Shown: piece by piece, positions 22,052 through 30,468 of the stretch
How positions within the stretch are numbered: the stretch's first letter is position 1
Layout of the letters: the number at the start of each line of letters is the position of its first letter
DNA from: a virus
Virus record (IMG/VR): IMGVR_UViG_3300003937_000308
Span: 1 to 43,644 of that record
Reading direction: 5' to 3' (one strand)
DNA length: 43,644 nucleotides
Notes under the pieces: generated by a model
What the model saw: only the letters and a program-made list of their open reading frames with translations
Database searches by the model: none
Told to the model about the DNA's origin: nothing
Program-made: the position numbers and the translations under genes

Positions 22052-25000
22052 ATAAATTCTTTGAAAACGCCTTTAGCCGACTGGGTAACCAAGGCGATGT
22101 ATTAGGCCAAGTTGCAGAAAACACTCGAGAAAGCGCAGATTCTGTAGCAGTTGGTGGTGATTTATATGAAAAGGTTAACGAGTTAACTAAAGCTGTTTCT
22201 GCTATCCAAGAAGGTGATGGTGGAGGTGGTGGTCTTAAAAATGCAATGGCAATTGCATTAGTATCTCCTTCTATGGAGCCTCTTGGTAAAGGTTTACAAT
22301 TTGTAGTAGATGCTGTTAATGCATTAGAAGGTACTGGCGATGAAATAAAAGCTAAGACAGAAGCTCTAGTCGGAGGTCTAACTTTATTAGGCGACGTGGG
22401 CTTATCTATTCTTAAATTCGCAGGTTATCTTGCATTAGCAACACCACTCTTAATGATTGCCGTTGTCGGCGCTCCTATAATAGCAATTACTTTATTAGCA
22501 CTTATTACAGCAGTTAATTTCGCAACTAAGAAGTTAGACGAAAAGCAACTGGAGAAGGTTCAAATGCTAGGTGATGTAGGTAAGTCAATACTTATTTTAG
22601 TAGGTACTTTAGCCCTGGCATCATTTATCGTACCTTTTGCATTAAAAGCCCTGATACCAACAATGATTATATTTGGTGCATTTGCATTATTAACTATGAT
22701 TCTACCTGAAAAGAGAGTAGACCAGATAGAAACGGTTGGCCAAGGTATGCTTAAAGTAGCGTTAGGAATAGGTGCTTTAATGTTAGTCCTTGCACTAACA
22801 AGCTTTCTTGTTGTACCTGCTCTTAAAGGTGCAGTTATGGCAATGATCGTCATAGGAGTAATCGGATTAGGATTTGCTATGTTAGAAGAACTGGGGGTTA
22901 TAGATAATATGGAAAAAGCAGGCAAAGGACTATTATTTGCGGCTGGGGCTATTCTAGGCCTTGGTATTGCATTAGCTCTATTTGATATAATTACTCCATC
23001 ACTTAGTGTTTTAATTAGTATAGGCATTGTTGTTCTAACCGTAGGTTTATTTTTTGGACTAATTGGTATATTCGATAAACAAATTGAAGGTGGTGCAAAA
23101 GCACTTTTATGGGCAGCTCTTTCAATAGTTGTATTAGGTCTAGCACTATTATTCTTTACTAAAGTAATAGGGGCCAATATGGGAGGCGAAGATGTTGCAA
23201 ATTCATTTGTACCACTATTATTAATTGGTTTAATTGGAGCTGCATTTGCCCTTGCAGGTTTGGTCAAATCTCAAATTATGGGAGGTGCCGCTGCATTAAT
23301 GGTAGGAGGTATTGCTTTAATAATTATTGGAGTTGGTGTTTTAATAATTTCTAAAGCGTTAGGTGATAAACCACTCGCTAGAGTAGGAGCTATTATGGCA
23401 GCTGTCGGCGGATTAGCCCTAGTATTTGGTGCCGCTGGTATACCAGTAGTTGCAGGATTTATTGCATTAGGTGCTGGAGCTATGGTAATAGCAGGTATAG
23501 CATTAATAACAATTGGTGCAGGTCTCTTAATAATGTCAAAAGCATACGATAAAGGTAAGAAAATGCTAGAACCAGTTGATGGTAAACCAGGTCTAGTAAG
23601 TTTACTAGATGCAGTCGCTGGCGGATTTAAAATGTTCCCATGGACTGCTGCAGGTATTCTATTAGGTGCTGGAGCTTTAACATTGGCAGGTGTTGCTTTA
23701 ATAACAATTGGTAAAGGTGTACAACAGTTTGCTAAAATACAAGAGACTATAAAACTTAAACCATTAGCAGAGAATATCGCATTTATGATTGGTACCTTAG
23801 CAATTCCATTCCAAAAGATTGGAGCTGGAGGGATGTTAGAGGTTACTGATCCGGTAACAGGAGAAAAGGTAGAGATTGGTCCATTTAGTGGCGGCTCCGG
23901 AGGTTTTATGGGTTTCGGTGGAAGTAATCCAGTCGCAATAGGTATTTCTTCAGTACTTAGAATGGGTACAGCTTTATCTAACATTGCTGGCGGTGTTCAG
24001 AGTATGGCTATGTTAAAGTTCCCAACTGGATTTGATAAAGAAGGTAAACCTACTGCCTATGAGACTATCGGTGGTGATGCATTTAAGAAAGTAATCACTA
24101 ACACGATGATGATGGTTGGTTCACTTGCCATTCCTTTCGCTCAAATAGGCGACGGTGGTCCGCAAGACGTTCTAATGCCAGATGGAAAAAGACATACAAT
24201 TGATCTAGGCTCTCCTTCTCCTGGAGGTCTAATGGGCTTCTTAAAAGGTGGAGGTGCAGTACAAAAAGGTATTAAGGCTGTAATGAACATGGGAGAGGCT
24301 ATTTCTAATTTAGCTGGAGGTGTTCAAGATATGGCAATGCTTAAATTCCCTACAGGTTTTGATGCAGAAGGTAAGGCAACTGGATATAGAGTCTTCGGGA
24401 CAGATGATGCTCAAAAAGTTACTGATAATACTCAGAAGTTAGTCGGGGCTCTTACAGGTACATTCCAGGAAATTGGTAATAACCCTAACGCGGAGAGTTC
24501 ATGGTGGGGTGGAAAATCCAAGATTGAAAAAGGTATTGAAATTGTTGCAGGTATTGGTGAGCCACTACTTAACCTAGCGAAAGGTGTAGAGGCAATGGCT
24601 GGTCTTAAATTCCCTATCTATGATAAAGACGGTAAAATTACAGGCTATAATACAATTGAAAATGTTGAAGGTTTAAAAGACAAGGTCGGTAGTAATACTC
24701 AGAAGTTAATCGAGGCTCTAACAGATACTCTTATGGCAATTGGTGGTGGAAAAGCAAAAACATCATCTTGGTGGCAAGGCGAAACCACTTTTGAAAAAGG
24801 TATTGAAGTCGTTACTATGATTGGTGAGCCATATAAAGTACTTGGTGAATCTGTAAAAGATATTGTAGAAATTGTAGGCAAAATGGACTCTAAATCATTT
24901 GCTGGTAAAATACAAGATATTATTGGAATATTTACAGGTGATGCTGCAATGGCAGCAGATCCAGCGTCTCTTGTGTTTAGAAAGAATTTTGTAATAGCAG

Positions 25001-25599
25001 TTGGTGAGTCATTTGAAAAATTAGGAAAATCAGTTCCATCAATTACACAGGCCCTTGCAAACTTTAAAGCAGAGCAAGGTAAGGCATTCTTTAATGCATT
25101 TGTAGGACCAGTCGCTGAAGGTGACGAAGCAAATGGTTACAATAAACAAAAGTTAATGTGGAAGGCTATTGGTAATGCAATGGTTCAAACTAAAGATTCT
25201 ATGCCAGGTATCACTAGTGCTATCAATGAAATGGATATGGAGAAACTAGTTGAATCCAGAAAAATGTTTGAAGCTCTTGCTGTTCTAGGTGAAGGCGGAG
25301 ATCCTGGAGATATACTTGCAGCAATGGGTGAATCACTTGAAGAGGCTCTTCAAAATCTAGCAGATATGTTAGGTGAATTCCAATCTAGTGTAGCAGAAAA
25401 TTCAGCAACTACAGGTGGAGCTCTTAGCGGCTTAACAGATGGTATTAAGAAAATGACCGGCGGCGGAGGAGGTTCTAGCCAATCTAGCAATAGTGGTGGA
25501 GGTGATAGCGATGATGTTGTTAGAGCAGTTAAATCACTACAGTCTGCACTTATTTCTCAAGGTATTAAGATTAAGAGTAGCGGCGGTTTCTTTGGTTAA
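22048..25599 (+). CDS. Tail tape measure protein
   Basis: An 1183-residue protein, by far the longest tail protein here, following the chaperone gene: the usual place of the tape measure, which sets tail length and is ejected ahead of the DNA. After a soluble N-terminus, residues about 100-560 contain a dozen hydrophobic Gly/Ala/Ile/Val segments of membrane-span length separated by short charged links (for example GDVGKSILILVGTLALASF). Residues about 625-960 hold four related modules each starting K-G-I-x-x-V-x-x-I/M-G-E/T-x-L and containing MAMLKFPTGFD or variants. The C-terminus is Gly/Ser-rich. A stop codon (TAA 22045-22047) directly precedes the GTG in frame, and the next in-frame ATG is about 67 codons on, so GTG is the probable start. 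The length suggests a tail clearly longer than that of T4, if the whole protein spans it. Confidence 0.85.
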   Translation: MNKFFENAFSRLGNQGDVLGQVAENTRESADSVAVGGDLYEKVNELTKAVSAIQEGDGGGGGLKNAMAIALVSPSMEPLGKGLQFVVDAVNALEGTGDEIKAKTEALVGGLTLLGDVGLSILKFAGYLALATPLLMIAVVGAPIIAITLLALITAVNFATKKLDEKQLEKVQMLGDVGKSILILVGTLALASFIVPFALKALIPTMIIFGAFALLTMILPEKRVDQIETVGQGMLKVALGIGALMLVLALTSFLVVPALKGAVMAMIVIGVIGLGFAMLEELGVIDNMEKAGKGLLFAAGAILGLGIALALFDIITPSLSVLISIGIVVLTVGLFFGLIGIFDKQIEGGAKALLWAALSIVVLGLALLFFTKVIGANMGGEDVANSFVPLLLIGLIGAAFALAGLVKSQIMGGAAALMVGGIALIIIGVGVLIISKALGDKPLARVGAIMAAVGGLALVFGAAGIPVVAGFIALGAGAMVIAGIALITIGAGLLIMSKAYDKGKKMLEPVDGKPGLVSLLDAVAGGFKMFPWTAAGILLGAGALTLAGVALITIGKGVQQFAKIQETIKLKPLAENIAFMIGTLAIPFQKIGAGGMLEVTDPVTGEKVEIGPFSGGSGGFMGFGGSNPVAIGISSVLRMGTALSNIAGGVQSMAMLKFPTGFDKEGKPTAYETIGGDAFKKVITNTMMMVGSLAIPFAQIGDGGPQDVLMPDGKRHTIDLGSPSPGGLMGFLKGGGAVQKGIKAVMNMGEAISNLAGGVQDMAMLKFPTGFDAEGKATGYRVFGTDDAQKVTDNTQKLVGALTGTFQEIGNNPNAESSWWGGKSKIEKGIEIVAGIGEPLLNLAKGVEAMAGLKFPIYDKDGKITGYNTIENVEGLKDKVGSNTQKLIEALTDTLMAIGGGKAKTSSWWQGETTFEKGIEVVTMIGEPYKVLGESVKDIVEIVGKMDSKSFAGKIQDIIGIFTGDAAMAADPASLVFRKNFVIAVGESFEKLGKSVPSITQALANFKAEQGKAFFNAFVGPVAEGDEANGYNKQKLMWKAIGNAMVQTKDSMPGITSAINEMDMEKLVESRKMFEALAVLGEGGDPGDILAAMGESLEEALQNLADMLGEFQSSVAENSATTGGALSGLTDGIKKMTGGGGGSSQSSNSGGGDSDDVVRAVKSLQSALISQGIKIKSSGGFFG
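23929..24900 (+). repeat. Four degenerate protein modules in the tape measure
   Basis: Modules begin near 23935, 24265, 24530 and 24797, spaced about 110, 88 and 89 codons. Each shares a GTALSNIAGGVQSMAMLKFP-like stretch followed by NTQKLVGALTGTF-like helix and IGDGG-like turn; the fourth keeps only the first part. They look like internal duplications. Confidence 0.7.
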
Positions 25600-25606
25600 T
25601 ATATAA
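25598..25606 (+). promoter_or_regulatory. Late promoter-like box, 3 nt before ATG
   Basis: AATATATAA overlaps the tape measure stop codon and ends three bases before the ATG at 25610, the same tight spacing seen at 2193. Confidence 0.4.
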
Positions 25607-25609
25607 TAC

Positions 25610-26623
25610 ATGATTTATATTTGTGCACAGCCATCTACGTTTTATTATGCGTGGCAAATTGATACTATGTTATATTCATTCTCAAAATGTGGAGTAATTC
25701 TTAGTAATGTCCATATAGTATCTTCAATTAGTAAAGAAGCATCTAGTCATTTTAAATTAGTAGAAAATAAGTGGTCTAAAAGAGGAGTACTATTTGAATA
25801 CTATAAAGATACTAGAAGTAACCCTGCTTATATTTCATCTATTAGACCTCATATATTAACTAAACATTGGCAAAAACACCCAGAGCTAGTTAGTAAACAT
25901 ATATTTTATCACGACTGTGATATTGCACTTTCAAAGCCTATTCCAAATTTACTAGATAAATTAAATTCAGATAAATGCCATTTATCAAATACAATTGATT
26001 ATATCGGAGCTAAATATATTGAATCAAAAGAGAATGATATACTAGAGAAGATGTGTGATATTGTAGATATTGATATTGAATTAGTAAGATCTAGAGAAGA
26101 TTCTTCAGGCGGTGCTCAATATTTAATGAAACCAGGAATTGATATTACATTCTGGGAAGATGTATATAAACATTCTGAAAAACTATTTGATGATATTTCT
26201 AGATGGTGTACTATTTGTAAAAGACAAGACCCAGACTGGCATGAACTTCAAATTTGGTGCTCCGATATGTGGGCAGTTTTATGGAATTTATGGAAAAGAG
26301 GTTATGATACAGTTGTCGATAAAGATTTAGATTTTGCATGGGGAACTAGCAGAATAGGGGAGTGGGAAAGAACTGCTATATTTCATAATGCTGGAGTTAC
26401 TGCTTCGGGTATAGATAAAGACGGCATAGTTAAACCCTTTCATAAAAGTGAATATATGTATAAAAAGCCAATACAAGCTAAAAGGCCAGGGGATATATGG
26501 GCTTCTCAAAAATATTATGACTTTATAGTAGAATCTTGGAATGAAACTAGAAATCCTAAAGTGGAAAATCAACAAGTTGTAAAAAAGGTTGTAAAGAAAC
26601 AAACTATACGTAAGCGTGTATAA
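25610..26623 (+). CDS. Putative glycosyltransferase (GT-A-like)
   Basis: A 337-residue protein. The first 110 residues read like a GT-A nucleotide-sugar domain: an initial strand (MIYICAQPSTFYYAWQID), later HIFYHDCDIALSKPI with D102-C-D104 as a candidate D-x-D metal/UDP-sugar motif. GAQYLMKPG and DPDWHELQIWCSDMWAVLW follow, resembling acceptor/active-site segments, and IFHNAGVT lies near the C-terminus before a Lys-rich tail. It would transfer sugar to a virion protein or host glycan. The family is not certain; the D-x-D context and overall layout are the evidence. It is late-placed, three bases after a late-type box, which favours virion modification. Confidence 0.5.
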   Translation: MIYICAQPSTFYYAWQIDTMLYSFSKCGVILSNVHIVSSISKEASSHFKLVENKWSKRGVLFEYYKDTRSNPAYISSIRPHILTKHWQKHPELVSKHIFYHDCDIALSKPIPNLLDKLNSDKCHLSNTIDYIGAKYIESKENDILEKMCDIVDIDIELVRSREDSSGGAQYLMKPGIDITFWEDVYKHSEKLFDDISRWCTICKRQDPDWHELQIWCSDMWAVLWNLWKRGYDTVVDKDLDFAWGTSRIGEWERTAIFHNAGVTASGIDKDGIVKPFHKSEYMYKKPIQAKRPGDIWASQKYYDFIVESWNETRNPKVENQQVVKKVVKKQTIRKRV

Positions 26624-26640
26624 CTCATAAATTAACTTTT

Positions 26641-26901
26641 ATGATAACCTCAGCAACATCACATTACGACAGCTCAACGTTAACCTCAGCTGCGTATAAC
26701 TTCAAACACAAAACACTAACTATACACTTTAACCACGCGTCTTATGTTTATTCAAGCGTTAATGTAGAAGATTGGAATGCTTTCAATAGTGCAGAGTCTC
26801 AGGGTAAAGCTCTTAATGAATTTATTAAGGGTAAATATGAATATGAAAAACTACATGAAACTACTAACAGTACCCTTCATGTTGCCGGACAAAAATTATG
26901 A
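26641..26901 (+). CDS. KTSC-domain protein
   Basis: An 86-residue protein matching the KTSC pattern: SHYDSSTLTSAAYNF, then LTIHFNHASYVYSSVN with V-x-x-W/Y-x-x-F, then ESQGKALNEFIKGKYEYEKL. The Ser/Gly turn and the I-K-x-x-Y end are characteristic. KTSC domains occur singly in many bacteria and phages; the biochemical role is unknown. It overlaps the next ORF by ATGA. Confidence 0.8.
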   Translation: MITSATSHYDSSTLTSAAYNFKHKTLTIHFNHASYVYSSVNVEDWNAFNSAESQGKALNEFIKGKYEYEKLHETTNSTLHVAGQKL

Positions 26902-27011
26902 TTAAAAAGATAGTAAAAAGAATTAAAGAATGGCATGCATATTGTATATGGATTGAAGAGCAGCGAATGAAAGCTGCAGAATATTCATGTAGTGCAGGTC
27001 CTTTAATGTAA
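26898..27011 (+). CDS. Small basic hypothetical protein (37 aa)
   Basis: The ATG overlaps the KTSC stop (ATGA). The product MIKKIVKRIKEWHAYCIWIEE... is an amphipathic basic helix with Trp and Cys residues. No family; believed because of the coupled start and the lack of any other use for the interval. Confidence 0.45.
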   Translation: MIKKIVKRIKEWHAYCIWIEEQRMKAAEYSCSAGPLM

Positions 27012-27047
27012 ATATTCTCTAGTTGTTAATAAATAAAACTTAAAATT

Positions 27048-27359
27048 ATGCAAGAATTATTATTTTTTGGTTTAGGTGTTACAACGGTATTTGCAGTAGC
27101 AGGTGTCGTGATAATGTTTAGGTCACAACAGAAAATGGCAGATATGCAACAACAAGTCGATGCTTTAGAAGAATGGCTTGAAGACACAAACGATTCAGTT
27201 CAAAAAGAATTGGATGAATTAGATAGACAATTAGATTCTAGACTAGATAAACTAGAAGCTAGATTGGACAGCAGGTTTATAGACCATGCAAACTTTGTAG
27301 ATGGAATTCTTGAATCCGTCGATGAAGTAAAACAAAAACTCAAGAAAAGAACGGTCTAA
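27048..27359 (+). CDS. Membrane-anchored coiled-coil protein (possible inner spanin)
   Basis: A 103-residue protein with one N-terminal transmembrane helix ([20 protein letters not shown], residues 4-23) followed by a charged coiled coil to the C-terminus ([20 protein letters not shown] onward, then heptads with [14 protein letters not shown]). This topology is that of an inner-membrane spanin subunit or other periplasmic coiled-coil anchor. No adjacent outer-membrane lipoprotein is seen; the nearest is at 40420 on the other strand. Spanin function is inference only. Confidence 0.6.
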   Translation: MQELLFFGLGVTTVFAVAGVVIMFRSQQKMADMQQQVDALEEWLEDTNDSVQKELDELDRQLDSRLDKLEARLDSRFIDHANFVDGILESVDEVKQKLKKRTV

Positions 27360-27383
27360 TAATAGACTAGACTAGAGAATATA

Positions 27384-27469
<86 letters not shown>

Positions 27470-27482
27470 AAAAATTAAAACT

Positions 27483-27734
27483 ATGACAGATTATCAGCAA
27501 TCAATAGAGAACTCGTTTCGAATATTAACAGGACAGGCAACTATTGAAACTATTTGTATAGCGCTAACTCTTCATTTTCAAGGTGAAGATGTTCCAGATG
27601 TATTTCCTATCTTTTTTATAGAACCGGATGCAATTCCAGATCTAGATCAAATTGATACTATGATTGACCATTTTGAATTCTACGAAGAATATGAAAAATG
27701 CGCATGGTTATCTGACTATAAGAAGAAACTTTAG
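27483..27734 (+). CDS. Hypothetical acidic protein (83 aa)
   Basis: A longer reading frame in this phase runs back through the tRNA-Ser gene, so the true start is ATG 27483, giving [18 protein letters not shown].... The product is acidic with [20 protein letters not shown] and a C-terminal [16 protein letters not shown]. No family recognised. The 14 bases after the tRNA form an A-rich leader. Confidence 0.6.
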   Translation: MTDYQQSIENSFRILTGQATIETICIALTLHFQGEDVPDVFPIFFIEPDAIPDLDQIDTMIDHFEFYEEYEKCAWLSDYKKKL

Positions 27735-27742
27735 TTTAATCA

Positions 27743-27753
27743 AATATATAAAC
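27743..27753 (+). promoter_or_regulatory. Late promoter-like box
   Basis: AATATATAAAC lies 19 bases before the ATG at 27771. Confidence 0.5.
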
Positions 27754-27770
27754 TACAAACAAACTTAATT

Positions 27771-28022
27771 ATGACGAAGGCAAAGATTGTACAGAGACTA
27801 TTAGATAAAAAGCAAATTACTGCAGAAGAAGCTGTAATTCTACTTAAGGAAGAGGTTTACAACCCACCTACTTATCCAATGTATACGCCTAACCCATATT
27901 ACGATACTCCAAATACTACACCCCCACCAGTTTGGTGTTCAACAGATACTCTTAATTCTCCAGCAGCAGGTGATAACTGGGAATATAGAGATACTAAATT
28001 TACCCCTCCCACAGAAAACTAA
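27771..28022 (+). CDS. Pro/Thr/Tyr-rich small protein
   Basis: An 83-residue protein. The N-terminus (AKIVQRLLDKKQITAEEAVI) is a helix-turn-helix pair resembling SHOCT-like oligomerisation segments; the rest is Pro/Asn/Thr/Tyr-rich and probably extended (PPTYPMYTPNPYYDTPN). It has its own late-type box, so a virion or late role is likely. No family is certain. Confidence 0.6.
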   Translation: MTKAKIVQRLLDKKQITAEEAVILLKEEVYNPPTYPMYTPNPYYDTPNTTPPPVWCSTDTLNSPAAGDNWEYRDTKFTPPTEN

Positions 28023-28041
28023 ATTCTAAATAAATTTTCTA

Positions 28042-28206
28042 ATGAATAAGTCGAGCAAGCCCTTTGAGGCCCAAGACGATGACGTGGAACGTCGCAAAAA
28101 GCTACAGTTTAAAAAGAAAAGAACTCGTAGTAGAGAACCCCGTATTAATTTTAAAAACATTAAGTCAATAACAGACTTAGACGAGTATGATGAATACGAA
28201 TATTAA
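28042..28206 (+). CDS. Small Arg/Lys-rich protein (54 aa)
   Basis: ATG 28042 gives MNKSSKPFEAQDDDVERRKK..., basic in the middle (QFKKKRTRSREPRINFK) and acidic at the end (DLDEYDEYEY). Bipolar charge suggests a nucleic-acid- or protein-binding peptide. No family recognised. Confidence 0.5.
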   Translation: MNKSSKPFEAQDDDVERRKKLQFKKKRTRSREPRINFKNIKSITDLDEYDEYEY

Positions 28207-28282
28207 TCATAATAATGACCATATTTACTGGGAAGATAGTTGGAATGTACAAATTGAAACATCAGACAAACATTCTATATAA
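28187..28282 (+). CDS. Very small ORF (31 aa), doubtful
   Basis: Two consecutive ATGs (28187, 28190) near the end of the preceding gene open a short frame (MMNTNINHNNDHIYWEDSW...). It fills the gap before the glycosylase gene and its sequence is not low-complexity only, but nothing else supports it. Confidence 0.25.
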   Translation: MMNTNINHNNDHIYWEDSWNVQIETSDKHSI

Positions 28283-28299
28283 CTACTAAATCAGTTATT

Positions 28300-29139
28300 A
28301 TGCCAGAGTTAGCGGAACTCAAATTTACATCAGATTACGTCAACCAAGTATCAGAAGGCCATGTTTATATTGGAGTTAAAAAGAATCCAATTCATAAATG
28401 CGAAGATATTGGCCATGAATACTTTGATAATCAAGAATTTACTATTACTTCACAATCTAGGGGTAAAGAGATGATTTTAACCATGTCTCGTGATGGTGTT
28501 AATCTACCTATTCAATTTACAATGGGTATGACAGGTCATTTTAAAGTTGCAAATACTGGCCAAGAACCAAAACATACACATGTATTCTTTTATAGAAAAG
28601 ATGGTACTACACTTTGTTTTGTAGATGTTAGACGTTTTGGTAAATGGAAAGTAGCAGTAGATTGGAATGCTAAGAGAGGACCAGATCCAACGACAGAATA
28701 CAAAGCATTCTGGGATAATGTTATGACTAACTTAACTAAACTAAAGAAACCACTCTTTGAAATGCTAATGGATCAGAAATACTTTAATGGTATTGGTAAT
28801 TATCTAAGAGCAGAAATAGTTTATAGAGCAGGAGATGTAGATCCATTTCTTCCAGCAGGTATGCAATTCGCAAGATACCCTAAACTCTTAGATCTGTGCC
28901 GCGATATACCACTTTTAGCGTATGCTAAAGGCGGTGGAAGCATTAAGGATTGGGATAATCCATTTGGAGATGGAGCTATCCAGGAGCGCTTTATGTTGTG
29001 TTATGGCAATAAAGAAATGTCAAAGAGAAAAGACAGAAATGGCAGAACATTCTGGTATGACCCAAAATGGGATGATGTACCATCAAGTAGAGATGAATTA
29101 GGAGACTATTTATATGAGCGCGGCGGACTGGCTAGATAA
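28300..29139 (+). CDS. Formamidopyrimidine/endonuclease VIII-type DNA glycosylase (Fpg/Nei)
   Basis: A 279-residue protein starting MPELAE, the Fpg/Nei signature in which Pro2 is the Schiff-base nucleophile and Glu3 the second catalytic residue. The helix-two-turn-helix motif is present as FNGIGNYLRAEIVYRAGDVDP. FVDVRRFGKW is the conserved strand before it. The C-terminal end has FWYDPKWD where many Fpg proteins carry a Cys4 zinc finger; no such finger is visible, so it belongs to a zinc-less type. The enzyme excises oxidised bases and cuts the strand by beta/delta-elimination. Phage base-excision enzymes of this family are uncommon; role may be protection of phage DNA from oxidation. The next small ORF overlaps its end by 26 bases. 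Confidence 0.85.
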   Translation: MPELAELKFTSDYVNQVSEGHVYIGVKKNPIHKCEDIGHEYFDNQEFTITSQSRGKEMILTMSRDGVNLPIQFTMGMTGHFKVANTGQEPKHTHVFFYRKDGTTLCFVDVRRFGKWKVAVDWNAKRGPDPTTEYKAFWDNVMTNLTKLKKPLFEMLMDQKYFNGIGNYLRAEIVYRAGDVDPFLPAGMQFARYPKLLDLCRDIPLLAYAKGGGSIKDWDNPFGDGAIQERFMLCYGNKEMSKRKDRNGRTFWYDPKWDDVPSSRDELGDYLYERGGLAR

Positions 29140-29293
29140 AAATGAGTGGCCGGATATACCGGTAGACTCAACAGCATTCTCACATTATACAATGTTGAGT
29201 AAGATAATGGAACAATATGCAAGGGAATACCATGCAAAGAAATTAGGACAAGCTAAAAAACAAGAAGAAACAAAATTCAATGAGTATCTGTAA
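29114..29293 (+). CDS. Small hypothetical protein (59 aa)
   Basis: The ATG lies inside the glycosylase gene (26-base overlap, other frame), and the frame continues to TAA 29291-29293. The product has DKNEWPDIPVDSTAFSHY then an amphipathic helix (MLSKIMEQYAREYHAKK) and a Lys/Gln tail. No family recognised; the composition looks protein-like and it covers the only gap here. Confidence 0.5.
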   Translation: MSAADWLDKNEWPDIPVDSTAFSHYTMLSKIMEQYAREYHAKKLGQAKKQEETKFNEYL

Positions 29294-29306
29294 GAAAAAA
29301 GAAAGA

Positions 29307-29918
29307 ATGCAAAACTTGATTATCGTCGGACATCCAGATGAGAAATCATTTTGCTATAATGGTATATTTAAAACTATTCAAAAAACATTGTTAGAAAATG
29401 ATGGCAAAGACCGCTATCTGAATGAGATTCAAGTTATTGATCTATATAGAGATAAATTCTCTAGACCTAGAACAGATCTTATTGAAAAGTATAAAGAGTT
29501 AGTTAAATGGGCAGATCGAATTTACTTCGTCTCACCTGTTTGGTGGTTTAGATTAACACCAAGAATGGAGATTTTCTTTGATGAAGTACTCACACCAGGC
29601 TATGCATACCAATTCGTACCAGTGGTAGGTCCGTATGCATATCCAAGGCCATTCCTAAGCAATAAAAAGATAAGAACCTATATAACACACGGAGCTCCCG
29701 CATTACCCGTTAAAACGCTTTATTTGAACTCACCTAAACTAAGATTAGTAATGGGTGTTTTCACATTTGTCTTTGGCTGGAGACTATCACTATGGTTTAA
29801 AACAAAACAATTCTGGTCAGTGCCATTTGTTTCTACAGCAAAAAGAAAGAAATATTTAGAAACAGTTCGTAAAGACGTGGTAAGAGACTTAAGGAAACAT
29901 CAAATTAAACAAAAATGA
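29307..29918 (+). CDS. Flavodoxin-fold NAD(P)H oxidoreductase
   Basis: A 203-residue protein from ATG 29307, preceded by AAGAAAAAAGAAAG; an ATG at 29280 would add nine residues (MSICKKKER) and is less likely because the family core starts at once. LIIVGHPDEKSF is the FMN phosphate loop of Flavodoxin_2/KefF/MdaB-type quinone reductases, and ADRIYFVSPVWWFRLTPRME followed by FFDEVLTPGYAY is the conserved dimer/FMN segment of that family. It would reduce quinones or other electrophiles with NAD(P)H. The unusual inclusion of a redox enzyme fits the stress-related cargo of this phage (glycosylase, methylglyoxal synthase). The C-terminus is Lys-rich. Confidence 0.8.
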   Translation: MQNLIIVGHPDEKSFCYNGIFKTIQKTLLENDGKDRYLNEIQVIDLYRDKFSRPRTDLIEKYKELVKWADRIYFVSPVWWFRLTPRMEIFFDEVLTPGYAYQFVPVVGPYAYPRPFLSNKKIRTYITHGAPALPVKTLYLNSPKLRLVMGVFTFVFGWRLSLWFKTKQFWSVPFVSTAKRKKYLETVRKDVVRDLRKHQIKQK

Positions 29919-30049
29919 CAGAATTAATCTACCATGCAATGGGATTTTGTGGAGAACACTGGCATCCTAATGCAATTAACATAACTGCTATGGTAATGAT
30001 AGCAACACTAATTTTAAAATCAATAAAAAACAAATATGAAAAAGTTTAA
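29915..30049 (+). CDS. Single-span membrane protein (44 aa)
   Basis: ATG overlaps the preceding stop (ATGA). MTELIYHAMGFCGEHWHPN is followed by one hydrophobic helix (INITAMVMIATLILKSI) and a basic end. The CGExxHPN pattern recurs in small hypothetical proteins of other T4-like marine phages that I recall, function unknown. It overlaps the next ORF by 14 bases. Confidence 0.6.
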   Translation: MTELIYHAMGFCGEHWHPNAINITAMVMIATLILKSIKNKYEKV

Positions 30050-30224
30050 TAAATTCAAGAAATTCTTTAATAACTGGTACCCAGTAATTTTAGCATTTAT
30101 GTGTCTACTTTATTCAGTAGGTTATGGATTAGCTGGAATGACAGAAGAAGCTCAGTATTCGGCACACTGGCCAGGAACTATCCTCCTCTTTGCGATAGCA
30201 ATCAGACAAAGACGAAACACATGA
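30036..30224 (+). CDS. Small membrane protein (62 aa)
   Basis: Starts inside the preceding small ORF. A basic N-terminus (MKKFNKFKKFF) precedes two hydrophobic stretches (WYPVILAFMCLLYSVGYGL and TILLFAIAI) and an Arg-rich end. Part of a run of three overlapping membrane-protein ORFs; function unknown. Confidence 0.55.
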   Translation: MKKFNKFKKFFNNWYPVILAFMCLLYSVGYGLAGMTEEAQYSAHWPGTILLFAIAIRQRRNT

Positions 30225-30463
30225 ATTTAGGATTCTTTATTATGGGTGGATTGATATTTGCAGTTTATATCTACTTTACAATTTGGAACATATTCTATGG
30301 AGCTAGAAAGCAGAGAGAAGAAAACTATCCTAACTATTACGATAGACACGGTTCTATGGGGGAAACAACAAAATACACAAATCCATCCAACTTTCCGGAA
30401 CTACCAAAAAGAGCTAAAGTAAAAATCAGCAAAAAGAAAACAAAAACTAAAACAACTGTATAA
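30221..30463 (+). CDS. Small membrane protein with basic tail (80 aa)
   Basis: The frame extends further upstream, but the coupled ATG at 30221 (ATGA overlap with the previous stop) gives the sensible product MNLGFFIMGGLIFAVYIYFT..., one transmembrane helix followed by a hydrophilic domain and a Lys/Thr-rich C-terminus. Function unknown. Confidence 0.55.
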   Translation: MNLGFFIMGGLIFAVYIYFTIWNIFYGARKQREENYPNYYDRHGSMGETTKYTNPSNFPELPKRAKVKISKKKTKTKTTV

Positions 30464-30468
30464 TAAGT

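Noticed and set aside
22560-23984. Two long minus-strand ORFs of 235 and 237 codons
   Set aside because: They lie antisense in the tape measure gene; its Ala/Gly/Ile-rich codons leave the opposite strand open, and the products are low-complexity Pro/Ala/Ile sequences.
30101-30220. Longer N-terminus of the 80-residue membrane protein
   Set aside because: It lies within the preceding membrane ORF and lacks a normal start context; the coupled ATG at 30221 is better.
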